This document shows positions 33,285-42,377 of a stretch of 64,000 bases of DNA, piece after piece. Both the position numbers and the translations under genes were made by a program. Each line of letters starts with the position of its first letter. The first letter of the stretch is position 1. The notes below the pieces were generated by a model. That model ran no database searches. It saw only the letters and a program-made list of their open reading frames with translations, and was not told the DNA's origin. The stretch comes from Bacteroides oleiciplenus YIT 12058. Lineage in GTDB: Bacteria; Bacteroidota; Bacteroidia; Bacteroidales; Bacteroidaceae. The stretch lies in the NCBI RefSeq assembly GCF_000315485.1, contig NZ_JH992942.1:412028-476027 (forward strand), written 5' to 3'.

Positions 33285-35984
33285 TTATCCTTTCCGTCCC
33301 GTCTGTTCTATCAATCCTTTAATCTTTTCGTTCAGGCTTTCCGCTTTCATCAGTTGTTCCAGCGTCAGGTGCATGCGGTAGCGCCAGTAGTGTCTCGGGT
33401 TGGCGGGTACGTTGATGCGTTCTTCCTGCACATTGGGGTTGCGCCACTTGCCGTCCATAGCCATCCAGTCCTGCAGGGAGAGGATGCAAAGGATGGAGTT
33501 GCTGTAAAGATGGGCGCGTACCACTTCTTCGCAGAGCTCCGGAGTAGCAAATGCCGGTGCGGTGCCGTAATGCCCCAGTATGGAGTTGTAGTAGCGTTGC
33601 GTCTGTTGGAAATCTTCTTCCCACCAGCCGCGAAGCGTGGACATATCGTGCGTAGAGATGGTGCAAACCGAGCGGTATGGATACCAGTCCGGATGTCCGA
33701 ACTCTTGCGACGGGTCTTTCGGCATACGTTGTATTTCCAGACTGAGGATGCGCAGATCGTTCATCACCCAAGCCACGCAGTCGGGTATCATGCCGAGGTC
33801 TTCTCCACACACCAGCATGCGGGTGGATTGCGTCAGTTGCGGCAATTTCTTCATGGCCTGGTCGCGCCAGAAGTCGTTGTGGCGGTGATAGTAGTACTGG
33901 TCGTACAAACGGTTGAAAGCTGCTTTGTCCCAGTCGTTCAGTGCACGGTAGATGTAATCGTGCTGCACGCCGATGCGGGGGTGGAACTTGTTCGGGTCTT
34001 CGCGGTCGGGCACAAAGAGCACATTGCTGATGAGTGCATATAATCCGTCGCGTATCCAGATGCTGTCCTCGTCCGTCTTTCCGGCAAAGTAGGCTTCCAC
34101 CTTGCGTTGGGTGTCGAATTCGGGACGCATGCGATAAATTTCCCAAGTCTCCGTAGGCTCTATGAAGGTCTGTTTCACGTAATCCGTATGCGGGCCGAAC
34201 ATCTGTCCGAGGAAATACTCATGTATATACGGTTTCACGAAGAAGTCTTCGCGGAATGCCATTCCGTAGCTTTCTATCTCTTCGCGCGTCATCGGCAGGG
34301 CGGGGACGAATTGTCCCAACAGTCCGTGTACGGCGTGCATCGGGATTTCCCAGATACGGAAGAAGCCCAGAATGTGGTCGATGCGGTAAGCGTCGAAGTA
34401 TTCCGACATCTTGCGGAAACGTTTCATCCACCAGGAATAACCGTCTTTCTCCATTACATCCCAGTTGTAAGTGGGGAAGCCCCAGTTCTGACCGTTCACG
34501 GAGAAGTCATCGGGTGGTGCACCCGCTTGACCGTTCAGGTTGAAGTAGTAGGGTTCTGTCCACGCTTCCACGCTGTTACGGCTGATGCCGATAGGAATAT
34601 CACCTTTCAGTACTACGCCGTTAGCGCGTGCATGTTCCGTTGCTGCCAGCAATTGCAGGTGCAAGTGGAACTGGATGAAGAAGTAGATGGCGATGTGCGG
34701 ATAGTCGGCAGACTCCGGGCGACACAGTTTCTCTATTTCTTCTGCTTTATATTCGGTGAACTTCGGCCATTCGCGGAAGTTGGGCGTCTTGTAGGCATCG
34801 CGCAGGTAGCTGAATGCAGCATAAGGCTGCAACCATTCTTTATTGTTTTCAAAGAATTGGCGGAAAGCTTCAGATGCCAGCACTTTCTCGCCTTCTTGTT
34901 TGTATATCAGGCGGAAATACTCCCATTTGGTTTGGTTTACTGCCTCGTAGTCCACGGTAGGAAGAGCGTTCAGTTCTTTCTGCCGCTTGTTGAATTCTGC
35001 CATTTTCTCTTTGTCCTTCAACGTTCCCATCTGTTTCAGGTCGGCATACATGGGGTGAAAAGCATAAATGGAAATGCTGTTGTACGGATAAGAGTCCGTC
35101 CACGTATGCGTCATGGTAGTGTCGTTGATAGGTAATATCTGCACGGCTTTCTGGCGGGTAAGTACTGCCCAGTCTATCATTTTTCTAAGGTCACCGAAGT
35201 CACCCACGCCGAAGCTCTTTTCGGAACGTAGCGAAAAGATGGGCACGGCTACTCCGGCACCTTTCCAGTCGGGCAGGGCAAAGTAAACGTAACGGTCGCC
35301 TATTACCAGCGTTTCGTTAGCACCTATCTGCGGGTCGGCCATGTAGCGGTTAGGGTTGTTTTCCCATGCCACGGCGCGGCGTTCTTTCTTATTATAAAGA
35401 ATGAACTTATATTCCAGCGGGAAACTGATTTTTCCGGCATCCACTTCAATCTGCCATTCGGGGAAGTTGGCATCACTCATAAGAATGGCTTTGTCTGCAT
35501 CCCAATCTCCCAACGCTTTCTGATTACCACAAATACCCAGACAGTGATCGTTGTCGATGCACGGAGCATACGCTTTTATCAACAACCCTTTTTTGTGGCT
35601 TTTTGGAGCGGCGTTGCGTTCGGGGTGCGCCAACAGGGATTCTGTGAAAGCGGCTGTGTAGAAGTATTGCTGTTCGGGCAGATTCTTCCAGCAGTCCTGC
35701 AGGCGGTATGCTTTCTTTTTGTCACCTGATACGTAGAGCGTGCGGGGAAGATTATCCCACTCCGTCCGTATGTTTTTGCCGTCACGATAGATTTGATAAC
35801 TGTATTGAACAAGACCGTTTTCCGGTACTTGAATGTCCGCTTCTAAAGTCCAGTGAATACCATCTACGGTTTGTAGAGGTACGGCTTTTCCGGGTTGATT
35901 GTCACCCAGTTCAGGAACAGAGCCTATGACTCTGACCTCTTCACCCCAACTGGTGCGGTACTCGATATGAAAAGATAGTATCAT
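33285..35984 (-). CDS. malQ: 4-alpha-glucanotransferase with two CBM20 starch-binding modules
   Basis: 899 residues from the ATG at 35982-35984 (MILSFHIEYR); a TTG nine codons upstream is less likely. CBM20 modules at about 1-95 and 131-240 (FHIEYRTSWGEEVRVIGSV; YAPCIDNDHCLGICGNQ, then ALGDW), then a GH77 domain (245-890). Catalytic residues: nucleophile Asp in AYRIDHILGFF, general acid Glu in CGEDLGMIPD, and transition-state Asp in STHDMSTLRGWW. The double-CBM20 plus GH77 layout is that of plant DPE2 and of Bacteroides cytosolic enzymes acting on maltose and glycogen-like glucans. No signal peptide, so cytosolic. Monocistronic. Confidence 0.93.
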   Translation of the reverse strand: MILSFHIEYRTSWGEEVRVIGSVPELGDNQPGKAVPLQTVDGIHWTLEADIQVPENGLVQYSYQIYRDGKNIRTEWDNLPRTLYVSGDKKKAYRLQDCWKNLPEQQYFYTAAFTESLLAHPERNAAPKSHKKGLLIKAYAPCIDNDHCLGICGNQKALGDWDADKAILMSDANFPEWQIEVDAGKISFPLEYKFILYNKKERRAVAWENNPNRYMADPQIGANETLVIGDRYVYFALPDWKGAGVAVPIFSLRSEKSFGVGDFGDLRKMIDWAVLTRQKAVQILPINDTTMTHTWTDSYPYNSISIYAFHPMYADLKQMGTLKDKEKMAEFNKRQKELNALPTVDYEAVNQTKWEYFRLIYKQEGEKVLASEAFRQFFENNKEWLQPYAAFSYLRDAYKTPNFREWPKFTEYKAEEIEKLCRPESADYPHIAIYFFIQFHLHLQLLAATEHARANGVVLKGDIPIGISRNSVEAWTEPYYFNLNGQAGAPPDDFSVNGQNWGFPTYNWDVMEKDGYSWWMKRFRKMSEYFDAYRIDHILGFFRIWEIPMHAVHGLLGQFVPALPMTREEIESYGMAFREDFFVKPYIHEYFLGQMFGPHTDYVKQTFIEPTETWEIYRMRPEFDTQRKVEAYFAGKTDEDSIWIRDGLYALISNVLFVPDREDPNKFHPRIGVQHDYIYRALNDWDKAAFNRLYDQYYYHRHNDFWRDQAMKKLPQLTQSTRMLVCGEDLGMIPDCVAWVMNDLRILSLEIQRMPKDPSQEFGHPDWYPYRSVCTISTHDMSTLRGWWEEDFQQTQRYYNSILGHYGTAPAFATPELCEEVVRAHLYSNSILCILSLQDWMAMDGKWRNPNVQEERINVPANPRHYWRYRMHLTLEQLMKAESLNEKIKGLIEQTGRKG

Positions 35985-36118
35985 ATATATTAGATTTAGT
36001 AATAGCTGCAATGATTATGCAAGTATAGACATTATTCCGCATAATCACGCAGCTACCGCTATCTAAGTTTTTTAAATTCCTATGCAAACGTTTGTGCTTG
36101 CTTTTTGCACGTCAAACG

Positions 36119-38656
36119 TCATCCGCAACGCGAAGCTCCGCAAGTGGTGCAAATGAGGCAACCTTCTTGATATACAAGTGTTTCGTTGCCGCAATTCGGA
36201 CATTTTTTGCCTTTGGCTTCTGTGCCGTCTGTGATGTATTTCTTCAAGGCGCGTTCCACACCGTTCTTCCAGGTATTGATGCTTTCGCTGTCCAGTTGCA
36301 GAGAACCAACGAGCTTGATTACCTGTTCGATAGGCATACGGTAGCGCAATACACCGGAAATTAGTTTGGCATAGTTCCAGTATTCCTTGTTGAACTTCTC
36401 GGACAGACCTTCGATGGTGACTTTGTAACCACGCTTGTTCTGGAACTGGAAGTCGTAACGCTTGTTGCCGTCCTTATCCACATTCTTGATGATGTGTCCG
36501 GAGGTAACATTCTTCGGCAGGATAATGCCTTCGTCATCATCTTGAAGACCGGTGAAGATTTCATAAGGATGACCATCCAGCAAACCGACGAACGCTACCC
36601 ATTTGTCCTTATTGTTCTGGAAGCGTACAATGTCGGCTTCAAGTACTCTTGGACGGGTTTCTACTATCGTAGGTGGTTTGCACGGAGGTAGTTCTTCCTT
36701 TTTATCGCTCTTGGCAGAGATGAGTACGCCGGAACGGGAACCGTCACGATAAACCGTACAGCCTTTGCAACCGGACTTCCATGCTTCTACATACAGGCGG
36801 TTCACCAGCTCTTCGTCTACGTCGTTCGGAAGATTGATGGTTACGCTGATAGAGTGGTCCACCCATTTCTGGATGCGGCCCTGCATCTTGACTTTCATCA
36901 GCCAGTCCACATCGTTGGAGGTTGCTTTATAATAAGGTGATTGCTCAACCAAAGCGTCAACTTCTTCTTGTGTATAGCGTTTGGCAGGATCGTATCCTTT
37001 GGCTTCGAGCCACGTTACAAACTTGGGGTGGAAGACAATATATTCTTCAAAAGCATCGCCCGTATCATCCACAAAGTCAATGTGCACATTAGTGTCATTC
37101 GGATTTACTTTACGGCGACGTTTGTACACGGGCAGGAATACAGGTTCGATACCGGAAGTGGTCTGCGTCATCAAACTGGTGGTACCTGTCGGAGCAATGG
37201 TGAGGCAGGCGATATTACGGCGTCCGTACTTCTTCATTTCCTCATATAGTTCCGGGTCAGCTTCACGCAAACGATTGATGAACGGATTGTTCTTCTCGCG
37301 TTCAGTATCATAAATCTCGAAAGCACCACGTTCTTTTGCCATCTCTACAGATGAACGGTAAGCGTTCAGGGCAACAGTCTTATGTACTTCTTCAGAAAAT
37401 TCTGTAGCTTCTTCCGTGCCATAACGCAATCCCAGTGCGGCAAGCATATCGCCTTCGGCAGTGATACCTACACCGGTGCGGCGTCCTTGTCCACTCTTCT
37501 TATATATCTTATCCCACAATACGCGTTCCGTGTGTTTCACGTCTTCGTTTTCGGGGTCGGCATCAATCTTTTCAATAATACGCTCAATCTTCTCTAATTC
37601 CAGATCGATGATATCGTCCATGATGCGCTGAGCTAAGGCTACATGCTTCTTGAACAAATCGAAATCGAAATATGCATCCGGCTTGAAAGGATTCACTACA
37701 TAAGAGTAAAGATTGATGGCGAGCAAACGGCAGGAGTCATATGGACACAAAGGAATTTCACCACATGGATTGGTAGAAACAGTGCGGTATCCCAAATCGG
37801 CATAACAATCGGGGACGGACTCTTTTAATATGGTATCCCAGAATAGTACACCCGGTTCTGCTGATTTCCATGCGTTGTGGACGATTTTCTTCCACAGGTT
37901 GGTGGCATTGATTTCTTTCTGTACAGTCGGTTCGGCAGAATTGACAGGGTATTGTTGTGTATACGGGGTGCCTGTAACAACGGCAGTCATAAAAGCATCA
38001 TCCAGTTTCACAGATACGTTAGCACCTGTTACTTTGCCTTCCGTCATCTTGGCATCAATGAATGCTTCCGAATCGGGATGCTTGATAGATACACTTAACA
38101 TCAGTGCGCCACGTCGCCCGTCCTGGGCTACTTCGCGGGTAGAGTTGGAATAGCGTTCCATAAAAGGAACCAGCCCGGTGGAAGTCAGTGCTGAGTTCTT
38201 TACCGGAGAACCTTTCGGGCGGATGTGCGATAAATCGTGCCCTACGCCACCACGGCGTTTCATCAGTTGTACTTGCTCTTCGTCTACTTTGAAGATGGCG
38301 CCATATGAATCGGCTTCACCATCCACTCCGATAACGAAGCAGTTGGATAAAGATGCTACCTGGTAGTTGTTGCCAATTCCGGTCATCGGACTTCCTTGTG
38401 GAACGATGTACTTGAAGTGGTCGAGCAATTCGAATAACTCCTCTGCACTTAATGGATTAGAGTATTTAGCCTCAATACGGGCTACTTCATTGGCTATTCT
38501 CCAATGCATGTCTTCCGGCGATTTCTCGTAAATATTTCCGAAAGAATCCTTCACTGCGTACTTGTTTACCCAAACACGCGCAGCCAGTTCGTCACCCTGA
38601 AAATATCGTAAAGATTCTTCATAGGCTTCTTCGTAAGAATAAGTTTGTTTTTCCAC
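36119..38656 (-). CDS. nrdJ: adenosylcobalamin-dependent ribonucleotide reductase (class II)
   Basis: 845 residues; reduces ribonucleotides to deoxyribonucleotides with a B12-generated thiyl radical, independent of oxygen. Active-site loop STNPCGEIPLCPYDSC (Cys298, Glu300), partner Cys106 in SLSNCFVIG, substrate-loop region RRGGVGHDLSHIRPKGS. The C-terminus carries a zinc-ribbon (CPNCG, then CLICTTCG) and ends in a Cys-containing tail that re-reduces the active site. Full promoter upstream; I saw no cobalamin-riboswitch B12 box in the 320-bp intergenic region. Confidence 0.94.
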   Translation of the reverse strand: MEKQTYSYEEAYEESLRYFQGDELAARVWVNKYAVKDSFGNIYEKSPEDMHWRIANEVARIEAKYSNPLSAEELFELLDHFKYIVPQGSPMTGIGNNYQVASLSNCFVIGVDGEADSYGAIFKVDEEQVQLMKRRGGVGHDLSHIRPKGSPVKNSALTSTGLVPFMERYSNSTREVAQDGRRGALMLSVSIKHPDSEAFIDAKMTEGKVTGANVSVKLDDAFMTAVVTGTPYTQQYPVNSAEPTVQKEINATNLWKKIVHNAWKSAEPGVLFWDTILKESVPDCYADLGYRTVSTNPCGEIPLCPYDSCRLLAINLYSYVVNPFKPDAYFDFDLFKKHVALAQRIMDDIIDLELEKIERIIEKIDADPENEDVKHTERVLWDKIYKKSGQGRRTGVGITAEGDMLAALGLRYGTEEATEFSEEVHKTVALNAYRSSVEMAKERGAFEIYDTEREKNNPFINRLREADPELYEEMKKYGRRNIACLTIAPTGTTSLMTQTTSGIEPVFLPVYKRRRKVNPNDTNVHIDFVDDTGDAFEEYIVFHPKFVTWLEAKGYDPAKRYTQEEVDALVEQSPYYKATSNDVDWLMKVKMQGRIQKWVDHSISVTINLPNDVDEELVNRLYVEAWKSGCKGCTVYRDGSRSGVLISAKSDKKEELPPCKPPTIVETRPRVLEADIVRFQNNKDKWVAFVGLLDGHPYEIFTGLQDDDEGIILPKNVTSGHIIKNVDKDGNKRYDFQFQNKRGYKVTIEGLSEKFNKEYWNYAKLISGVLRYRMPIEQVIKLVGSLQLDSESINTWKNGVERALKKYITDGTEAKGKKCPNCGNETLVYQEGCLICTTCGASRCG

Positions 38657-38732
38657 GATGCTTTTTTCCTTAGATTTATTTTTTAATAAGTAAGAGTATA
38701 GAAGTAATACCTATCATTAACAAATGCGATTG

Positions 38733-38763
38733 CAAAGCTAAGCATGTTTTTTGTTATATCAAA
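38733..38763 (-). promoter_or_regulatory. promoter of nrdJ
   Basis: On the minus strand TTTG (38763-38760), 19-bp spacer, TAGCTTTG (38740-38733). The leader would be about 75 nt. Confidence 0.8.
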
Positions 38764-38996
38764 ATAAAAAGAGAATAAATTATGAACAGGGCGCAAGTTT
38801 TCCGTTTGCTAATAATAGTTAGTTGATTTATAGAATATTAGCAGTTTTGAGTGAACAAAAAGTTTTCCAAAAAGAAAATTTATACTAAGGTCATGATAAG
38901 CAGCATACTTGCTTTTAGAAAACATAGTCAAACTTTAGACTCGCTATTTAGCAATAGTCTGTCATTCTTTTCCTATATTTGCAAAAAAATGAAAGA

Positions 38997-39731
38997 ATGG
39001 AAATCCTAAAACAAAGAAGAACAATCCGCAAATATCAGCAGAAAGATATTTCTCCTGATTTGTTAAATGATTTGCTTGATTCTGCATTCCGCGCTTCTAC
39101 AGTGGGAAATATGCAGGTGTATAGTGTAATTGTAACGCGTGATGCTGATAGAAAAGCTAAGCTGGCACCAGCTCATTTCAATCAGCCGATGGTGCAGACT
39201 GCACCTGTGGTTTTGACATTTTGTATAGACCTGCGTCGTTTCAGCAAGTGGTGCGAACAACGAAAAGCTATTCCCGGATATAATAATCTTGAATGGTTTG
39301 TAACCGGGTCTGTAGATGCTTTGCTGGCAGCACAAACTTTTTGTGTAGCTGCTGAAGAAAAAGGTTTGGGGATTTGCTATTTGGGAACGACTACTTATAA
39401 TCCGCAAATGATTATCGAAGCTTTGGAATTGCCGGAGTTAGTATTCCCCATTACCACTGTGACAGTGGGCTGGCCTGCTGAAGAACCTGCCCAAGTGGAC
39501 CGTTTACCACTGGAGGCCATTATACATGAGGAAACTTATCATGATTATACGCCGGACGACATAGACCGCTTGTATGCTTATAAAGAATCTTTGTCTGAAA
39601 ATAAGCAGTTTATTCTTGAAAATAATAAAGAAACACTGGCCCAGGTCTTTACGGATGTACGTTATAAGAAAGAGGACAACGAAGTTATGTCAGAGAATCT
39701 TTGGAATGTAATGAAAAAGCAGGGTTTTTAA
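38997..39731 (+). CDS. nitroreductase-family flavoprotein
   Basis: 244 residues from the ATG at 38997 (MEILKQRRTIRKYQ). A TTG at 38979 overlaps the -7 box TATATTTG (38974-38981) and cannot be used. FMN-binding Arg/Ser block RRTIRKYQ, FRASTVGNMQ, AAQTFCVAAEEKGLGICYLG and the VTVGWPAEEPA segment are those of NfsA/FRP-like NAD(P)H oxidoreductases. The last 40 residues are helical and polar. Convergent with dnaA: its stop overlaps the dnaA stop within a shared terminator. Substrate unknown. Confidence 0.9.
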   Translation: MEILKQRRTIRKYQQKDISPDLLNDLLDSAFRASTVGNMQVYSVIVTRDADRKAKLAPAHFNQPMVQTAPVVLTFCIDLRRFSKWCEQRKAIPGYNNLEWFVTGSVDALLAAQTFCVAAEEKGLGICYLGTTTYNPQMIIEALELPELVFPITTVTVGWPAEEPAQVDRLPLEAIIHEETYHDYTPDDIDRLYAYKESLSENKQFILENNKETLAQVFTDVRYKKEDNEVMSENLWNVMKKQGF

Positions 39732-39742
39732 CCCTGCTTTTT
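39714..39742. terminator. bidirectional terminator spanning both stop codons
   Basis: Perfect 13-bp stem AAAAAGCAGGGTT / AACCCTGCTTTTT with a TTT loop. The nitroreductase stop (39729-39731) and the dnaA stop (complement of 39728-39730) are both in the hairpin, so both proteins end in Lys-Lys-Gln-Gly. Confidence 0.9.
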
Positions 39743-41116
39743 TAATGATGCTTGAATGTCATCTATTTCAGCGCGGAAAGCTTTGTCTACTTCCCGTAAT
39801 TCTTTAATGGTTTTGCAGGCATGCAGCACAGTTGCATGATCTTTGTTGCCAATCAACGTACCTATTTTGGCTGTAGAGAAATCCGTGTAGGTTTTAGCGA
39901 GGAACATGGCTATCTGACGTGCCTGTACCACTTCGCGTTTCCGTGATTTAGTGTGAATCGTAGCGATGTCCAGAGAGAAATGTTTGCATACCACATTGAT
40001 AATGTCATCAACGGTGACTGCTTTACTTTCGTTTTTCACCACTTTCCGTACAATGCGTTGTGCCAGTTCAAGGTCAATCTCCTTATTATATATAGTAGAA
40101 TGTGCCATGATGGAGATAACGATACCCTCCAGGTCACGAACACTATCGCCTACATTTTCTGCGATATAATCTATAACTTCCGCTGGGAACTGTAAACCGT
40201 CACGGTGGATTTTATTACGCAGAATGTTTTTGCGTAACTCTACCGTTGGTCTTTCCAACTCAGCTACCATACCCCATTTGAAACGCGTGATGAGGCGTTC
40301 TTCCATACCCTGCAACAGTACAGGAGCACGGTCTGAAGTTAGGATAAGTTGTTTGCCGTTCTGATGTAAATGATTGAAGATGTGGAAGAAAGTGTTCTGT
40401 GTCTTAGTAACACCGGCGAATTCTTGAATATCGTCAATAATCAATACATCTATTGACTGGTAGAAGTTGATGAAATCGTTTGTAGTATTGTTACGCACAG
40501 AATCTGTATATTGTACCTGGAACAAGTGTGCCGATACATATAATACTCTTTTATCCGTGTAGAGTTCCTTGATTTTTGTACCGATAGCATTTGCAAGGTG
40601 AGTTTTTCCTACACCTGATGCTCCGTAAAAAAACAGCGGATTAAAAATGGTCTTTGCCGGGTTTTGAGCGACAGCTTCTGCTACGCTGCGAGAAAGTTTG
40701 TTGCTATAGCCCTCAATAAATGTTTCAAAGTTGTATTCCGGATTCAGATGTGGGTCTAAATCTGCGATAGGAGTTTGCGGTATCTCTTTGCCGATTACCT
40801 TTTTTTGTGGAATAATAGTGCGGGGAGTAGATTCGAGGTTGACGGTAGTGCGTGAACTCTTATCCACCATAACATTATACAATAACTTGGTACCATCACC
40901 AATCACTTTGTATAGAGTTTTGCGCAACAAGTCAACGAACTTGTCCTCCAAAAACTCATAGAAGAACTGGCTGGGTACTTGTACGACCAGCGTCTTGTCC
41001 TCATATTTCAAAGGTATGATGGGGAGAAACCATGTTTTGTATGTCTGCTCAGGAACATTGTCTCTGATGATCTCAAGACAGCGGTTCCATAGCCCGACAT
41101 GATTTAATTCACTCAT
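39728..41116 (-). CDS. dnaA: chromosomal replication initiator DnaA
   Basis: 462 residues. Domain I (1-85, ending before VDKSSRT), linker, AAA+ domain with Walker A GASGVGKT (165-172) and Walker B VLIIDDI (224-230), sensor regions ILTSDRAPVLLQGMEERL, and domain IV DNA-binding with HTKSRKREVVQARQIAMFL and IGNKDHATVLHACKTI. It melts the origin and loads helicase. Length is normal. No cluster of DnaA boxes is evident next to the gene, so the origin is probably elsewhere. Confidence 0.97.
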   Translation of the reverse strand: MSELNHVGLWNRCLEIIRDNVPEQTYKTWFLPIIPLKYEDKTLVVQVPSQFFYEFLEDKFVDLLRKTLYKVIGDGTKLLYNVMVDKSSRTTVNLESTPRTIIPQKKVIGKEIPQTPIADLDPHLNPEYNFETFIEGYSNKLSRSVAEAVAQNPAKTIFNPLFFYGASGVGKTHLANAIGTKIKELYTDKRVLYVSAHLFQVQYTDSVRNNTTNDFINFYQSIDVLIIDDIQEFAGVTKTQNTFFHIFNHLHQNGKQLILTSDRAPVLLQGMEERLITRFKWGMVAELERPTVELRKNILRNKIHRDGLQFPAEVIDYIAENVGDSVRDLEGIVISIMAHSTIYNKEIDLELAQRIVRKVVKNESKAVTVDDIINVVCKHFSLDIATIHTKSRKREVVQARQIAMFLAKTYTDFSTAKIGTLIGNKDHATVLHACKTIKELREVDKAFRAEIDDIQASLKKQG

Positions 41117-41265
41117 AACGGCTTTAAATACATTTATTAATTAAGCAAAACTTCTACGCCTGCAAAATTGGCAATCTTATTTCAAAAAAACAAATGTGTT
41201 TTTTCTTGCTTTTCTGTTAAAAACAATAAGCTCTTTACTTTCAATCACTTATCTTATTTCATAAG

Positions 41266-41298
41266 AATAGCCCCTTGGGAGGGCTATTGCTTTTTTAT
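41266..41298 (+). terminator. orphan plus-strand terminator upstream of dnaA
   Basis: Stem AATAGCCC / GGGCTATT with a 7-nt loop and a T run (41290-41296). No plus-strand gene precedes it in the 349-bp gap between mce (41466) and dnaA (41116); it may end a small RNA or antisense transcript. The rest of the gap shows no gene. Confidence 0.6.
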
Positions 41299-41465
41299 AA
41301 GTCTCTGTATTATAATTGAATATACAAGTAAAGGATGGGATTTTAAACTTTTGGAACGATTCTGTAGAAAGGGATATTTTAGTTTCTACATGGACTTATC
41401 GGGTGTTTTCTTCCCAATTCAGTTATTGCCTTTTATTTAGACTCATTCTATTTAAAGGGACTTCT

Positions 41466-42362
41466 TTACTTATCTTTTTTGCCGAATAAGGAGAAATGAA
41501 CATACCTTTTCGGGTGTGATTTCAGATCTTCAAGTAAATCGGCAGCATTGGCTGTTGTTGCATTCAGATTATTATAAAGTGACGGATCATTTAGTAGCAA
41601 CCCGATTGTGTTATCTTTCCGGCCTAATTGGTCTGTAATCATTTTTACGTTTGCCAGTGTAGAATCTATGCTGGCGAATGCTGCAGAATAATCTATTTCC
41701 TTCAAGTTGTCACTGATAACGACAAAGTTATCGCCGATGGTGTTTAGTTTTTGGGTAAGCTGCGGAATGTCCTTACTCATAATAGCCTGTAACTGCCGGC
41801 TGGTTACTTCCATGTTTGCCATTGTGCTTTGCACACTATGCAATGTACCGGGAATTGCAGGGTCTCCGAGTATAGTATTTAGTGAAGCAAGGATGGAGTC
41901 TAGCTTGGGTAGCATTTTTTCTACTTGTGGCATTATCGTTGCTACCTGGTCCATTACACCGTTGTTGACGTTACCTTGCAGCGTGTCGCCTGTCAGATAC
42001 TTTTCGCGGGGATTATTTGCCAGTAATAAATTCATCTTCACTCCGCCCATGAGCTCGGCAGTTAGTTCGGCTGTGCTACCTTTGGGTATGCGCAGTTCTG
42101 GATCTACGTCAATTTCTGCAATTACCTTGCCGGGTTCGTTATAGTCATAGTAGAGGTCACGCACGATACCTACACGGAATCCGTCAGCAAAGACCGGACT
42201 TGACTTTGTCAGTCCATTAATATTATGGAACTTTACGTAGAAATAGTTGGTAGGTTTGAACATGTGGATACCTTTCAGGTAATTGATGCCATATACCAAT
42301 ATGCAGAGAGCAACAATGCCCGCAAGTCCTATTCTAACTTCTTTAGTAAGATACTTCATCAT
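41466..42362 (-). CDS. MCE/MlaD-family lipid-transport substrate-binding protein
   Basis: 298 residues. One N-terminal membrane helix (about 9-29), then an MCE domain (39-115; VKFHNINGLTKSSPVFADG, then FRVGIVRDL, and LMGGVKMNLLL), then a long helical region. It presumably forms a hexameric ring in the periplasm that passes phospholipids between membranes with an ABC partner (Mla-type); no permease or ATPase gene is adjacent. Starts 15 bp after the amidase gene stop, so co-transcribed with it. Confidence 0.9.
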   Translation of the reverse strand: MMKYLTKEVRIGLAGIVALCILVYGINYLKGIHMFKPTNYFYVKFHNINGLTKSSPVFADGFRVGIVRDLYYDYNEPGKVIAEIDVDPELRIPKGSTAELTAELMGGVKMNLLLANNPREKYLTGDTLQGNVNNGVMDQVATIMPQVEKMLPKLDSILASLNTILGDPAIPGTLHSVQSTMANMEVTSRQLQAIMSKDIPQLTQKLNTIGDNFVVISDNLKEIDYSAAFASIDSTLANVKMITDQLGRKDNTIGLLLNDPSLYNNLNATTANAADLLEDLKSHPKRYVHFSLFGKKDK

Positions 42363-42377
42363 GATGTTATAGTCTTA

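Noticed and set aside
34107..35135. 342-codon plus-strand reading frame
   Set aside because: Lies wholly opposite the GH77 gene and is rich in His, Val and Phe, as expected from antisense of GC-rich codons.
38657..38996. Cobalamin riboswitch upstream of the B12-dependent RNR
   Set aside because: No B12-box-like sequence; the leader after the promoter is only about 75 nt.
41117..41465. Replication origin next to dnaA
   Set aside because: No cluster of DnaA boxes (TTATCCACA or close variants) and no AT-rich 13-mers were seen; the 90-codon plus-strand frame here is also not gene-like.
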